The notes beneath the pieces are model-generated. The model was not told where the DNA came from, ran no database searches, and was given only the letters and a program-made list of their open reading frames with translations. Positions 34,501 to 47,200 of a stretch of DNA of 64,000 bases are shown in pieces. The translations under genes were made by a program, and so were the position numbers. The stretch comes from Clitopilus passeckerianus (Eukaryota; Basidiomycota; Agaricomycetes; Agaricales; Entolomataceae), in the NCBI GenBank assembly GCA_944990035.1, contig CALYLX010000027.1, positions 32,487-96,486 of the forward strand, in the 5' to 3' direction. Position 1 is the first letter of the stretch; the number at the start of each line of letters is the position of its first letter.

Positions 34501-37500
34501 GCGAAAACTCTCAGCGTGAAGACCCTAACCTGGTTGCAAGGCAAGCTACCTGCGTCGTACCACGAGATGGCATTTGCTCTCAGCCGCATACATGTCGATG
34601 CCGTGGCTATGTTGCAGTCCTTCTCGACAGAGTGCAAGCTGCCTTCCTCGTCCATTCCTTTCCTAGGGACCGAGATCGATATCACGGGAAGTCATCCGGG
34701 ATGCTTTACCATTGAGACGGCGGAGAAGGCAGTTGGGCCCATCTATACAGCTTTGGAAAAGATGCTTGGCAGGACAAAAAAACGGGAGTTGGCAAGTATA
34801 GCCGAAAAACGCACCAAGGTTGTCACAAGCATCGAGCGTTATACGGCCGTCAAAACCCAATACGACGTTCGTGTGTCCGCTGCCTTTGCCGCAGCTTTCG
34901 TGGCTTTCAAGAGCACCCCTGATAAGGTCAGCCCGGTGGTCAAGGGTATCATGAATGGGATCAAGGTCGGAGGTTGTTACTGGGAACTAGAACTTAACTC
35001 ATATTCGTTTCCCTCAGACCGAAGAAAACATCGACCTTCAAACTCGTTCTGCCAATGCCGTCTCTCTTTTCATCGCATTTTGCTCCGACCATCAGATCGT
35101 ACAACCTCCCGACAAAATTGTCAAAAACCTATGTACATTTTTGTGTCAGGATGTTGAACTTACCCCGACGTTTGCATATACTCGCAAGATCACGGATGGG
35201 ATCCTATCGTTCAAGGAAGGACGTTCTTCTGAATCCGGGTCCTCTAAAGACAAGGAAGAATCTAGTCCACGGTCAGAAGGCGACATAGCTAAAACACAAC
35301 TCTCACGGCGAGGCGCACGCCTGGCATTCGAGAAACTGTCGGAGCGGTTTGGGCCCAAACTTTTCAACATTCTCCCGAGTATGTGGCAGTCAATGGTTGG
35401 CGGTCTTTTGAGCACATTCAAATCTGGTTCGTGTTTTTCATTAGGCTAAATCCGAGCATAACTCATGACTGATCAGATTCTCCGGAGGAATCGGATGTCT
35501 TGATTGAGAAGCAGTACGGCCAAGACGTAATCGATTCTCTGAGCGTTCTGGAAGCGGTTATCCCGACCTTCCATCCAGAGCTTTGGCCCAAACTCCAGGA
35601 CATCTTTTCGATGATGCAGCTTGCTCTACAGAGCAAGTTCGCGATCATTAGGCAGGCTGCGGCCCGGTGTTTTGCGACCGTCTGTGATGTCATGACTCCT
35701 GAGGCCATGCACCATGTTATTGAACATATGCTACCACTCATCAATGACCCGCTAAAATTAGCCAACCGTCAAGGATCTACGGAGTTGATGTACCGTAAGT
35801 GATTCAAAATCTCGGGACACAGGGTCATACTCACGAACGTGAAAGATATCGTCCAGAGACTCGATATCAAGGCCTTGCCATATGTCATTTTCCTGGTTGT
35901 CCCAGTTCTTGGACGAATGAGCGATGCAGATGATGATATACGCTCAACAGCGACAAATACATTCGCGTCTCTTGTCAAGATGGTGCCTCTGGAAGTGAGA
36001 ACATTCACCCTGATGACTAGGCTTTTCGTTTTGACAGCGGTTCTTAGGCTGGACTACCCGATCCACCTGGCTTCTCGGAAGAGCTCCTGAAACGCCGTGA
36101 CAAGGAGCGCCAGTTCCTGACACAACTACTTGACGGAAGCAAAGTCGAGCAGTACGAGATTCCAGTCAAGATCAACGCAGAACTTCGGAAGTATCAACAA
36201 GACGGTGTCAATTGGTTGGCGTTCCTCACCAAATACCAGCTCCACGGCATTCTCTGTGATGGTATGTCATGTTCGTTCTGGTCGACACAGTTTCAGACTA
36301 ATGTTGCATCAGATATGGGCCTTGGAAAAACCCTGCAGTCCATCTGCATCCTAGCTAGCAAACATCACGAGCGTAACGAGAAACAAAAGGAAACCAGCTC
36401 GCCTGACAGCGTTCATCTGCCCTCCCTGATCATTTGCCCTCCTACCCTCACCGGCCACTGGTACTACGAAATCCAGAAGTACGTAGACAACTTACGCCCA
36501 GTGCTCTACACGGGAAATGCTCGGGAACGTGCCAAACTGCTCACCAAGCTATCGACCTACGACGTGGTGATCACATCGTACGAGGTAGTCCGAAACGACA
36601 TAGCAGGTCTCGAGAAACTCAACTTCCTCTACTGCATTCTGGATGAGGGCCATGTCATCAAGAACGCGAAGACCAAACTCACAAAAGCGGTGAAGCTGGT
36701 GAAGGCACAACACCGCTTGATCCTTTCTGGAACCCCTATCCAAAACAATGTTCTAGAGCTTTGGAGTCTGTTTGACTTCCTTATGCCTGGATTTTTGGGA
36801 TCGGAATCGTCGTTCAACGAGAGATTTAGCAAACCAATCCTGTCAAACCGTGATGGCAAGGCCAAGAGCGGTGAAGCTGGTATGTGCCTGCACAATTACC
36901 TTCTTCTAGCTGCTGATCTGTCTTTCCATAGCTGCATTGGCGCTTGAAGCCCTCCACAAACAAGTTTTGCCATTCCTCCTTCGTCGCCTCAAAGAAGACG
37001 TTCTCAATGATCTGCCTCCCAAAATTATCCAAGACTACTACTGCGAGTTATCAGACTTGCAGAAGCACTTGTACGACGACTTCTCCAAATCCAAGGCGGG
37101 TGTTACCACCCAAGAAAGCCTGAAGTCCGACCAGCCCAGTCAACAACACATTTTCCAATCCCTTCAATATCTCCGTAAGCTGTGCAATCATCCAGCTCTG
37201 GTCTTCAACAAGGATAAGGAGGCAATCAAAGCCGCACTAAACAAGGTGGGCGGTGGTAGCGACGGTTTGAGCGACATACAACATGCGCCCAAACTACTGG
37301 CTCTCAGGTGTGTTCATAAGTTCCTCCGGTGGAAAATATTGATTAATACTGTGTGAAGGCAACTACTTTCGGATTGTGGAATTGGCTCGGCTGCCGCCGA
37401 AGCTGCCAGAGGCGACCTGAACGACATGGCATCAGAATCGACTTCGAGTGCCTTCTCTCAGCACCGCGTCCTCATTTTCTGCCAAATGAAGCAGATGATC

Positions 37501-38150
37501 GACATCATTGAAACCGACCTCTTCAAGAAACATATGCCGACAGTCACTTACATGAGACTGGACGGTGAAACCGAAGCGAATAAACGACATGCCATTGTTC
37601 AGACTTTCAACGCTGATCCCAGTATCGACTGTCTCCTCTTGACTACTCATGTTGGAGGATTGGGGCTGACTTTGACGGGTGCTGACACCGTCATTTTCGT
37701 CGAACACGATTGGAACCCGATGAAGGATCTCCAAGCCATGGATCGAGCACATCGTATTGGCCAGAAGAAAGTGGTCAATGTTTATCGCCTCATCACCAAA
37801 GGTACTCTGGAGGAGAAGATCATGGGGTAGGTGGCCTCCATGATATTCTCGGCCTTTATTTACTTGATTCCCCTCATAGTCTTCAACAGTTCAAACTGAA
37901 TATCGCAAACTCCGTAGTCACTCAACAGAATTCTGGCCTAGCGTCAATGGATACCGATCTCGTCTTGGATTTGTTCCGCCAAACCACGCAAGACGAAGAT
38001 GCGGCGACTGCAGTGGCGAAGAAGGCAAAGAAAGAAAGCAATGGGCCGGTGTCGCAAAAGAGCGTGCTGCAAGGTCTCGAAGACTTGCCTGGTGAATCTG
38101 AGTATGAAGGACTAGATTTGTCTAGCTTCATGAGCTCACTCAACAAATAA
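31550..38150 (+). CDS. MOT1: Mot1/BTAF1, Swi2/Snf2 ATPase that removes TBP from DNA
   Basis: Mot1 binds TBP through N-terminal HEAT repeats and uses ATP to dissociate it from DNA. Translation starts in an 11-nt exon (31550-31560, ATG ACT TCG AG) and continues at 31623-31821 with LDRLLLLLDTGSSSSVRGTA, a typical Mot1 N-terminus. HEAT-rich regions fill 31.6-36.1 kb; a conserved block reads VEPGVWIWDGLAKMLEVDLF. The ATPase starts near YQQDGVNWLAFLTKYQLHGI. Its motifs are DMGLGKTLQSICILA (Walker A), LDEGHVIKN (the DEGH box specific to Mot1), LSGTPIQNN, then VGGLGLTLTGADTVIFVEHD and MDRAHRIGQKKVVNVYRLI. The C-terminus ends in YEGLDLSSFMSSLNK. More than fifteen short introns are present; not every border was fixed. 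The predicted size, around 1,900 residues, suits the family. Confidence 0.93.
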
Positions 38151-38414
38151 TTCATGCACTTGGGATGGACTGTATTTTCGTAGACAGAATGAAATAGATA
38201 CATGCATCTGTAGATTAGCCTCATAAAGATACAATTAATTGTAATGCATACCTCAAACCAAGGTTTGATGCAGGTAGACCTCGAGGATGTAGAACTGGGA
38301 CTGCCAGGCGCGTCCACTCCTTGCGCTCAACCATCCATCTCCGCGACTGCTGGCTCTGCCTGGTCGGGTTAGTGGACATCCTTTAGGTCCCCTAACCTAT
38401 GATATCACCTCTGG

Positions 38415-39153
38415 ATGCAGCAATTTCAACCTATACCTGGCATATGCCCTGAATTCTCAATAATCCATGGGCCCGGTTTCTGTGAATACCGGGTCGAAAG
38501 GGCTGGAAGCAAGAAATCTCGACCATCTTGGTCTACAGCCTTCGACCCTCTAGGTCTTTCCATTCTTTTGCTGTCAATAACCCACGTTTGGAGCCTCCAT
38601 TTTCCTCCTCTCCAAAACCTGCTCATTCAACGTACTGCAGGCAAACCATCCTAGATTGTCCCTGTTAATTCTTGCATGGTGCATCCTCATCGTTTGGGGA
38701 AGATGTACGCGACTTATCCATGGCGAGTCCAACCCGAATGCTCTGAATGCACAGTCGCTGACAGTGCTTGCAGAGTCGGTAATTGTCCTCCCTCCCCATG
38801 GAGTACAGCTAGAGACCCATCGAGGGTTCCGTTCATGGAGTTTCGTGTCTCGCCGCTTCGTGCATCGCAAGTGGCTCCGCAGTATCTTCATCCATGAAGG
38901 CTTCGAGACGTGGAACGTGAAATATTATCTTGCATTTGTTGAGGTCGGTGATCCAGACAGCCAGTGCAGAATTGCTGTTGCGTTTGAGGTGGCTAAATTT
39001 CCCATGACATTTCTTCCCCGCGTGCTGAAATGTTTTAAAAATAGAATATATTGCCCAATTGCGCTGTACTTCGTCAGGTTTATCTTGGCACTAAAGAGCT
39101 CCTCGAGTACCCTAAGAGTATTTAATCCGCAGCTTGTATTAGGAACAGCTTAG
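38415..39153 (+). CDS. GPI15: PIG-H/Gpi15-like subunit of GPI N-acetylglucosaminyltransferase
   Basis: PIG-H is a small ER membrane subunit of the complex that makes GlcNAc-PI, the first step of GPI-anchor synthesis. Exon 1 runs from ATG 38415 to about 38583 (CEYRVERAG, then the first hydrophobic segment DPLGLSILLLSITH). A 55-nt intron ending in CTGCAG joins it in frame to the second exon with the hydrophobic segment LSLLILAWCILIVWG. The hallmark region follows: ESVIVLPPHGVQLETHRGF, RRFVHRKWLRSIFIHEGF and WNVKYYLAFVE. A later FLPRVLKCFKN matches the usual LLPR motif. The 3' end may contain another small intron or run straight to the stop at 39153. The call rests on this motif order and the helical hairpin; I am fairly but not fully sure. 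Confidence 0.72.
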
Positions 39154-39378
39154 CGCAGTAAACTCCGTAAACCATCGAAACGAAAATATTGTGGGACCAT
39201 GAAGCTATTTATTCGTGTTTGATCTTTGCTGTGTTGGCATCTACCAACTGGCCAACGAACACCATACGGACGAACTTGTGGCTTGAACGCTCTCAACCAC
39301 CGCCTCCGTGTAATAAACCTTACTTCTCTTCCTATTCTTACCCTCTCCTTGCGATCATACCAGTAAATTTCCATCGCT

Positions 39379-40773
39379 ATGGCGAGAGACAGACTAGCAG
39401 CCATGCGGGTGAGTGCATACCCGTATACACTCATGTCGTCCACGGGGTCCTCAATTCAGTATTCTATAGGCTCAGCAACAGGGTGGTAATACAACAACGT
39501 ATGTTTTTGGCCTGGAAATGTCGGGCAAATGTCTTATTCATTAGGCCCTATCCTTTCAGCAATTCTTACCCGACGCAGGCGTCAGGTGGATACGGTGGAG
39601 GCTACCGAGCGAACCAGAACCCTTATGCCCAGCAGGATACTGGCGCATACCAAATGTCTGAAGTTACGGACAGTCGAACGCACCTCGCAGCACCTGGGGA
39701 CAACATGTCGGCATTCTACTCTGAGGTGGGTTGCTCCGTCCTCGTCGGCGCACAACGGGGCAGCCCGCTCAAAACACGTCCTCACTAGATTTCTTCACTG
39801 CAAGAAGCCATACGACAGTTTAGCGACAATGTCAACCGTATAGGGGACTTGCATTCTCGGTCACTGAACAACATGGATGATACCGCGGCTCAACGGAATC
39901 AACAGCAGCTAGAGGAGCTGATGGAGGATACAAGTGCGCTGAGCGCCGAACTCAAGAAACGCATAAAGGATTTGGAACGGCAGGGCGGCCAAGGGCGCGA
40001 TGGACAGATTCGCAAGCAACAAGCAAGTATTGTATATTTCACCGTTAGGGCGCGTTATACTCATGCATGAAATAGACCGCCCTCGTCAAGTCAAAATTCG
40101 TGGAAGCCATCCAAAACTACCAGACAGTAGAACAACAATTTAGGACAAAGTATAAGCAAAGGATGGAGAGGCAGTACAAAATCGTTAACCCCAACGCAAC
40201 GCCTGACGAAGTCAGGGCAGTAGTGAACGATGAGCAAGGCGGTCAGATTTTCAGTCAAGCTGTGAGTTGTGCGGTCACCTTGATCGCTAGCGCCTTCTGA
40301 GTCCGTTTACTGCAGCTTCTCAACTCGAATCGATATGGCGAGTCAAAAGCGGCTTACCGCGAGGTACAGGCACGCCACGAGGACATCAAGAAGATTGAGA
40401 GGACTCTGGCTGAACTAGCCCAGCTTTTCAATGATGTATGTAACAAGTCCAATATCCAGGAGATTGTACTCAAACCCTCGGTCTTAGATGAGCGTGCTCG
40501 TTGAACAGCAAGACGAGACCATCACTACTATTGAAACTCAAGCAGAGACAGTAGTAAAAGATACCGAGGCCGGGTACGTGCGCCCCAGTACTGGATATAC
40601 TGATAATTGACTGGATTCTTTGTAGTCTGGGCCACACGGATAAGGCTGTCATATCTGCCCGTGCTGCACGCAAGAAACGATGGATTTGTTTCTTCATCTG
40701 CCTCATCGTTGTCATCATCCTTGCTATCGTCATTGGCATTGTCGCTTGGCAGAAAACCCAACCAAAGAAATGA
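39379..40773 (+). CDS. SSO1: Sso-type plasma-membrane syntaxin (Qa-SNARE)
   Basis: Qa-SNARE that drives fusion of secretory vesicles with the plasma membrane. Exons 39379-39408, 39470-39498, 39560-39725, 39789-40022, 40076-40261, 40316-40435, 40488-40573 and 40626-40773 total 999 nt (332 residues). After a Gly/Gln/Tyr-rich start comes the Habc bundle (ISSLQEAIRQFSDNVNRIGD; LVKSKFVEAIQNYQTVEQQF). The SNARE motif contains the zero-layer region around HEDIKKIERTLAELAQLF and VEQQDETITTIETQAE. A single C-terminal membrane anchor follows (RWICFFICLIVVIILAIVIG). The intron after exon 4 begins GCAAGT; only this GC donor keeps phase with the TALVKSKF exon. Confidence 0.93.
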
Positions 40774-41482
40774 TGACATAGAGAGTGTTTTTGCTTATAG
40801 ATTCTGGACTATTTGGCGGCTTATAGGACTGATACCACGGAATTTGACTTTACGCTCATTCTACCGTCCACCATTTTACGACCCCGTATATATACGTATA
40901 TATATCCTTTCACGCGCTTCGTTCAAGAGTATTTGCTTATTCTTCATATTATTAGCCTTCATAATGTCACATCATGAAGTTTTTATACCCGTGTTTGAGA
41001 TGAAATTTGCTTGTCGCAGTCAAGTCCGAAAAGCAGCTGTATTTGATCAAGGTTGTTCTCCACAGTGACATGATCGGGCCCAGGGCGGTATCATGCATGA
41101 CTGGTGGGAGCCTCGTGGTTTGTTATTCAGAACATGAGGCTGCAATGTAATAGCAAGTACAAGGTTTTTCGAGCGTTCTCGAGAATGGAAACAAGAAATC
41201 TGGGGAAAGAAGGTCTTCTAAATGAAGACCAAGGCTGAACAGCCACCCGTCATCGGAAATTCGGAGCCCGGGGGATTGAGCAGCGCCATCGGAACGGAAG
41301 GAGTTACTCACGTGCCTTATATGGATTATCGGGCCAGGGGGAAAGGCTTACGCGTCGCAGTGGTATATAATCCAGTCATGCACCGCCGTACTAGCCTCTC
41401 CTCCTAACTACCATCCGCACCGTTGCCGTCGACCGCCTCGTCCTCCTCTCCCTCCTAGGCAATCTTCATTACTTTATACATC
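40774..41482. other. Intergenic region SSO1 to AN1 gene, with TA repeat and TATA-like site
   Basis: About 700 nt without a supportable gene. A TA-rich alternating tract lies at 40886-40905, likely in the SSO1 3' UTR or terminator region. A TATA-like element (GGTATATAATCC) lies near 41360-41372, roughly 115 nt before the downstream ATG, followed by a C/T-rich leader at 41400-41460. Confidence 0.5.
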
Positions 41483-41777
41483 ATGCCCGCTAAGAAGCGT
41501 TGCCAATTCGGTGTCAACACTGAGACCCAGTGCACCTCTGCAGTCCTCCGTTTCGCTGGAGCTTGCCCACATTGTAAATCGCAGTTCTGCGGCGACGTAA
41601 GTACTGTGCTGTTATCTCGCCCTAACAACATCTAATTCTTATCCCTTTGATTAGCACCGCATGCCTGAACATCATGCTTGCACGAACCTAGAAGACTGCA
41701 GACAGCAGGCCTTCAACAGAAACAAGACAAAGCTCGAGAGTGAGCGGACGGTGGCGTCCAAGATGGCAGCTGCATAG
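41483..41777 (+). CDS. Small AN1-type zinc-finger protein
   Basis: Exons 41483-41596 and 41655-41777 encode 78 residues. Nearly the whole protein is one AN1 finger: CQFGVNTETQC, then CPHCKSQFCGDHRMPEHHAC, then C in LEDCRQ. This spacing of Cys and His ligands defines the AN1 family, whose members often act in ubiquitin- and stress-linked processes. No A20 or UBX domain is attached, so it is a single-domain protein. The tail (NRNKTKLESERTVASKMAAA) is basic and probably helical. Confidence 0.9.
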
Positions 41778-42547
41778 AGACAGCTTGCCCACAACCTCCC
41801 TCTGTATTATTGGGCATTCACCCTATCTATTATATGGACCACATTGGATACTGGTTCCTCGCCACTACTCCACCCTCATTCAGCTATCCATTCACATCAA
41901 TGAGCAGACACGCATTGCATGTTGTATTTTGTGTTGTACTCAAATTTTCATTCATATTTGCATACCAGTAGCTATCTTCCGCGCATTTCATGTAGTATAC
42001 GATTACATACATATTAATGAATTCATTTCAAGCTACTGAGTGGCTTCTGAACCCCAAGCTCGTGAATTAAGTTAATAGGCGTCGTATTGGTCCGATGAAA
42101 TGCCAAATGCCGAGGTAAATACGCACCGAGTAGCTTCCCGACGACAGCTCTCGCCTTGCCCGGGGCCTTCATTTGCAGCGAGAAACCCCAGATTTTGGAG
42201 TCATTTCAGAAAATGGGGTTTAGTTAGAGCGGATATGTCCGGCAGAATAAATAGATATAATCGATACCATCGTCTCCTAACTCCTGAGGGATTTTAAAAG
42301 GACTCGACAACCATCTTTGACTTCTATTCACGATCCTCTTTGTTGTAACCGGTGAGTGCTCGTTATAGACCCTGTAGTCCTAGTCCTGCATTGTCCATTA
42401 TCACATGGATGGCGTGGATGGGCATAACCGGGCTATCGTAGCCTGCGCGTCATTGCCATAAAGCCAGCAGCGTTAACACATCCACTTTCATATTCTTATT
42501 CTCCTATTTATCAACAAGCCAACGTTACTGATACCCTAATTACAACC
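41778..42547. other. Intergenic region upstream of aspartate aminotransferase
   Basis: About 770 nt with no convincing coding frame. A GTGAGTGC donor-like site at 42352, within the likely leader, suggests a 5' UTR intron that would end shortly before ATG 42548. An AT-rich element near 42246-42262 could serve as a TATA region. Confidence 0.35.
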
Positions 42548-44176
42548 ATGGCAGAAAGGATCAAGCAGATCTCGAACCATCTTCTCTCAAAACTTCAATC
42601 GCCAATGTCCGCAGGTAAAATAGTCCGGTTTGTAGAAAAGCGGAATGGTCGCTGAGTTGGACATTTGCAGAAATCTGGCAAGAAGTGCCTCTGGCACCTC
42701 CGGATAGGTACGGGGATTGTTAAAGAACTATTGAGAGATCATGCTGAAAGTGTTGCTAGCATCTTCAAGCTCACAGCAGCTTACAAGGAGGACACTTTCG
42801 ACAAGAAAGTAAATCTAGGTGTCGGAGCATATCGAGATGACAATAGCAAACCCTGGGTCCTGCCAGTTGTCAAAAAGGTATGTGTGTTAATCTACGGAGT
42901 GCCTCCTGAAGATCCCCCTTTTATTGACATCATCAATTTAGGCTTCAGCCATCTTGCTTCAAGACGAATCCCTCGACCATGAATACCTCCCCATTACCGG
43001 CCTTGCTTCATTCACCAGCGCAGCCGCTAAGCTCCTCCTGGGCCCATCTTCCCCTGCAATCCAGGATCAGCGTACTATAAGCGTACAAACGATTTCCGGC
43101 ACCGGGGCTAACCATCTCGGTGCTCTGTTCCTCTCGCGATTCTATGGGTGGGGTAGTAATCCGAAGCAAATTTTTGTCAGTAATCCTACGTGGGGTGAGT
43201 ATTTCCGTCCCATTCCCTACGAATTCCGGCCTAATCCGTAATTCTAGCAAATCATCACGCAATCTTCAAAAATGTCGGAATTGAGCCCGTGGATTATGCT
43301 TACTATGACCCCAAGACCGTTGGTCTCGACTACGCGGGTTTCATCAATGCTCTCCAGAATGCACCGGAGCGATCCGTGTTTTTGCTTCACGCCTGTGCCC
43401 ACAACCCGACTGGTGTAGACCCGACTCCAGAGCAATGGGCAGCTGTTGCAGACATTATGCTCATCAAGAAGCATTATGCCTTCTTTGACTGTGCATACCA
43501 AGGCTTCGCCAGTGGAGATCTCGACAAAGACGCCTGGGCCGTCAGGCATTTCGTTGACAAGGGCGTTTCCTTGTTGATTTGCCAGGTGAGCATCGACTAC
43601 ACCATGCAAAGAATATTGCTAACCAGAATCTGAAAAACAGAGCTTTGCAAAGAATGCAGGTCTCTATGGCGAACGTGTTGGTGCCCTGCATGTTGTGGCC
43701 CCCAGCAAGGAGGCTAGCGACCGAGTGAAGAGTCAGCTCTCTGTGTTGCAAAGGAGTGAAATCAGCAATCCCCCTACGTATGGCGCTCGTGTTGTTTCAC
43801 TGATTCTGAACGATCCGGCCTTGTTTGAGGAGTGGAAGGAGAACATCCGCACCATGGCAGGCCGCATCATCGCTATGCGTGAAGAATTGCATAGGCTCCT
43901 CACGCAGGAACTCAAGACACCTGGTTCTTGGGACCATATCTTGAAGCAGATTGGCATGTTCAGGTATGCTTTAAAGCTTTGTTGAGATTTCCCCCAGGGT
44001 TTTGACGACTTTGTCCTAGTTTCACCGGTCTGAACGCCGCTCAGAGCAAGGCGATGGTTGAGGATGCACATATATACATGACAGGGAACGGTCGGATTTC
44101 TATGGCCGGTTTGAACTCCAAGAACGTTGGATATGTCGCCGAGAGCTTGGATAGGATAGTCCGCAATGTTGCGTGA
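42548..44176 (+). CDS. AAT2: Aspartate aminotransferase (cytosolic type)
   Basis: PLP enzyme that interconverts aspartate and oxaloacetate with glutamate and 2-oxoglutarate. Exons 42548-42614, 42671-42707, 42760-42877, 42942-43194, 43248-43585, 43641-43963 and 44020-44176 sum to 1293 nt (430 residues). Family motifs in order: [74 protein letters not shown] and [15 protein letters not shown], where the Lys carries PLP; then SFTGLNAAQ and GRISMAGLN. The N-terminus [17 protein letters not shown] is short; a mitochondrial signal is not obvious, though the helix is amphipathic enough to leave doubt. Confidence 0.95.
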
Positions 44177-44281
44177 GAACTTGTAGCTGTGAATATTAGA
44201 TTTTTACAACTCACTCAAAAATAAATAAATAATTACTTGTCCTAATTTGACATTGTCTCCTGCCGCATTCACGTCTTTCCA

Positions 44282-47200
44282 ATGGCCTCGTCGCCTTCGG
44301 ACAAGGGCAGCCCTGGTCGACCACCATCTCCGCCGCCAGAGAATAGCAGTAGCTCGGCGAATAATAACGATTTCACCATCGATCTAGCGCTCGAGGATGA
44401 TACACTCACGGCCCTCGACAAGATATACCTCTTCACTACAAGCAAAGCTCCTTTTCACCGCATCTTCATAACGCATTCACTGCACGAGTATCTGAAAAAT
44501 GTCCCACCACACGATGCAATACGATATGTCCTCCCGCTTATCGGAGGCCTCGCGATGGACTCTGGTATTTGAATTTCTGATCCAGTTTCTTGAATTTGCG
44601 TGCTCAGATTTCGCTCCGTCAGATGAACAAGTGAAAGAGGCCCTGGCAGCTGAACTTGAGCAACTCATATGGTGGTTCTTCACGGTGAGTACTAGTTCTC
44701 GCTTTGCTCGATCCTTCCGTCTTAATGTGTATCCTAACCTGCCTAGAACTGCCAAGTTGTCCCTGATTGCACACAATCGCCGACAGACGAAGACATGACG
44801 CCTCCCGAAATAACCGAGATTTCTGTGCAATCCTTCACCCCGATACTAGGCACCCTCCTTCTAAGTTCCAACCCTCTTGTAGGTGGAGCTGCAAGACATA
44901 CTATCGTCGATCTCTTGAACCGTCTACAGCAAGCAGACGAAGTGGAGCAGAGTATGGATCAAGTGTCGCTTCAGAATCAGCGCAATGGCACTCGTTCTTC
45001 CACCGGCCTGTTTGGGAGGGAGGAGAGGGAATGTTTCAGAAATGAGATACTGCAGCAGATCGTCATCGGCATGGCAAGATTGGATTTTGACTCGGACGGT
45101 CAATCTGACCAGGCGTCTCTGATGGAAGAACATCTGTCACCAGGCTGTCAAAGCCCTCCAACTCTCATGGGAGGCCAAATGCCTTCGCCAAATAAAGAAT
45201 TACTCTCCTCTCGGCAACACTCAGAAAACATTAACCCGTATTTCCCTGTGGATGTGGCATCCTACAACAACGATCTACTGCGTCCAAAGTCGCCCAAACC
45301 AGCGCAGTCTCCGAAGTCACCATTATCGCCCCTGGATAATATCAACGGCGCATTGTCACATCTTTCCACCACATCCTCTCCGAATCACATCTCTGATTTG
45401 TCACTCTTTGCGCCCAGTCTAAACGAAACGAGAGCGAAGTCACCTAACTCACAAGTGCCGCGTTCACCAACTGAAGACAGGTTGGCAAAGCTACCATCCC
45501 CCGCAGAGCATACAGACGAAGATTCGATAGGGCAAATGGGTTTGAGGCACGAGCCCGAGGTTTCGGATATTCCTATAGAAATTGAGGATGAACATGTAGC
45601 AGTCGGTCGACTGTCCAGTATGAGCTTGATGGCGGCAGTAGCGGCTGGCGGTAAATCATTTTACATATTTCTGTGCGACTAATAGTTCACTTTCATATTC
45701 GCACGACAGGTTATCTTGATCTTAAAACCCAGAAAGCGTTTGTTGAGGAAGTGGAGCGCGTTGGACAAGACTCCGTATACTGGGTACGACGGGAAGCGTC
45801 ATTTGCCCTGGGTGCATTATCAAAGGTGGTCCCAGAGGAACTCGTGCTCTGCACACTGGTACGCCATCACAGTGTCTTGGATAAGGATGGATCTCACTGT
45901 CTAATTCTAGCTACCTTTATTCGAGAAACTACGGATTGACTCATCCTGGCATGTGCGACACTCATCACTCTTCGCTCTTCCAGCTATTCTCACTCGGCTA
46001 CCCCGCCTTCGACGACGTTCTTTGGCTATCGAAACGCTCACAAACTTGGCTTCAGATGAGGTCAAGCTTGTTCGTTCTGGCGTACTTGAGTCTCTAGGGG
46101 AAGTACTTCTTACCTTCAAGAATGAAGACGAAGGTCCACCAGATAAATTGCTGCAAATGTTCCTTGGGCGGAGAGAAGACAAACGGTTACGAGACGGGCA
46201 ACAACCAATATACGCTATCCCTACCACCAGATCCGATAAATCTGCACTTGAACCCTTTTTTTCTGATCCTGATCGTCGTCTCATTTGCGCCTTCAACTTC
46301 CCCGCCGTGGCATTAACATTAGGCAAGGACCGATGGAAGGATATTCGGGACGTGTATCTCGAATTGGCAGCTCAAAAAGTTGTCAAGGTCCAGCGGACGC
46401 TGGCTGCTAGCTTGGGAGAGCTTGCGAATATAGTTGGCTCTGAGAACGCTCAGCGTGACTTGCTTCAGCTGTGGCAAGAGTTCATCCGATGTCAAGAGGA
46501 GGAAGTCAGGATGAAAGCGATCGAGGCGACACCCCTCTTCATTCAAAACCTGGCACCAACAGGGGGAGATCTTCTGATCATGGGACTGGTTGCCACGTGG
46601 AAGGAGGGCGTTTTCACGAGTTGGAGGGAGCGGGAATACATTGCGAAATCTCTGGTTGATTTCATGCTCTCAGTTAGCTCGCAAGCGTATCTCGCTGTCA
46701 TAGATTTGTTGAAAAGGGCCTTGGAAGATGGCGTTGCGAATGTCAGAGAAACTGCTGTTTCTGCAGTAAGCATTCCGAGATGACCCCGTTTGACATTGTG
46801 GCGCTGACATATACGCTCAATAGCTGCCACGGATATGGAACTACATGTCCGAAATTCAGGGGATGCTATCGCAGCTGAAAGCTAATCTCAACGAGCTCGC
46901 TAACTCCGACACTTCCAAGAAGAGAATGACGTGCGAACGTTTATCTCCTCCGACGAATGGCAATATTTATCAAATTTTCATACCCCAATAGGTTTATTTT
47001 ATGCCAGCAAGCCCTCGTGAAATCCCACATAGATGGTCGGTTCAGTATACCACTTGACAACGATTTTTGGAGTTCAATATCAAGGCTTGCGGAAGATGGT
47101 ATCATCGATGTTAGAATAGGGGTGGCTCGATTGGTGAACGTTATAGTTGACGGTAAGGCAAACGGGTTCACGCATACCGAGATTTAAGCACTCATACATC

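Noticed and set aside
40886..40905. Alternating TA tract as a transposon or palindromic element
   Set aside because: Too short, with no flanking inverted repeats or target duplication; more likely part of a 3' UTR or terminator.
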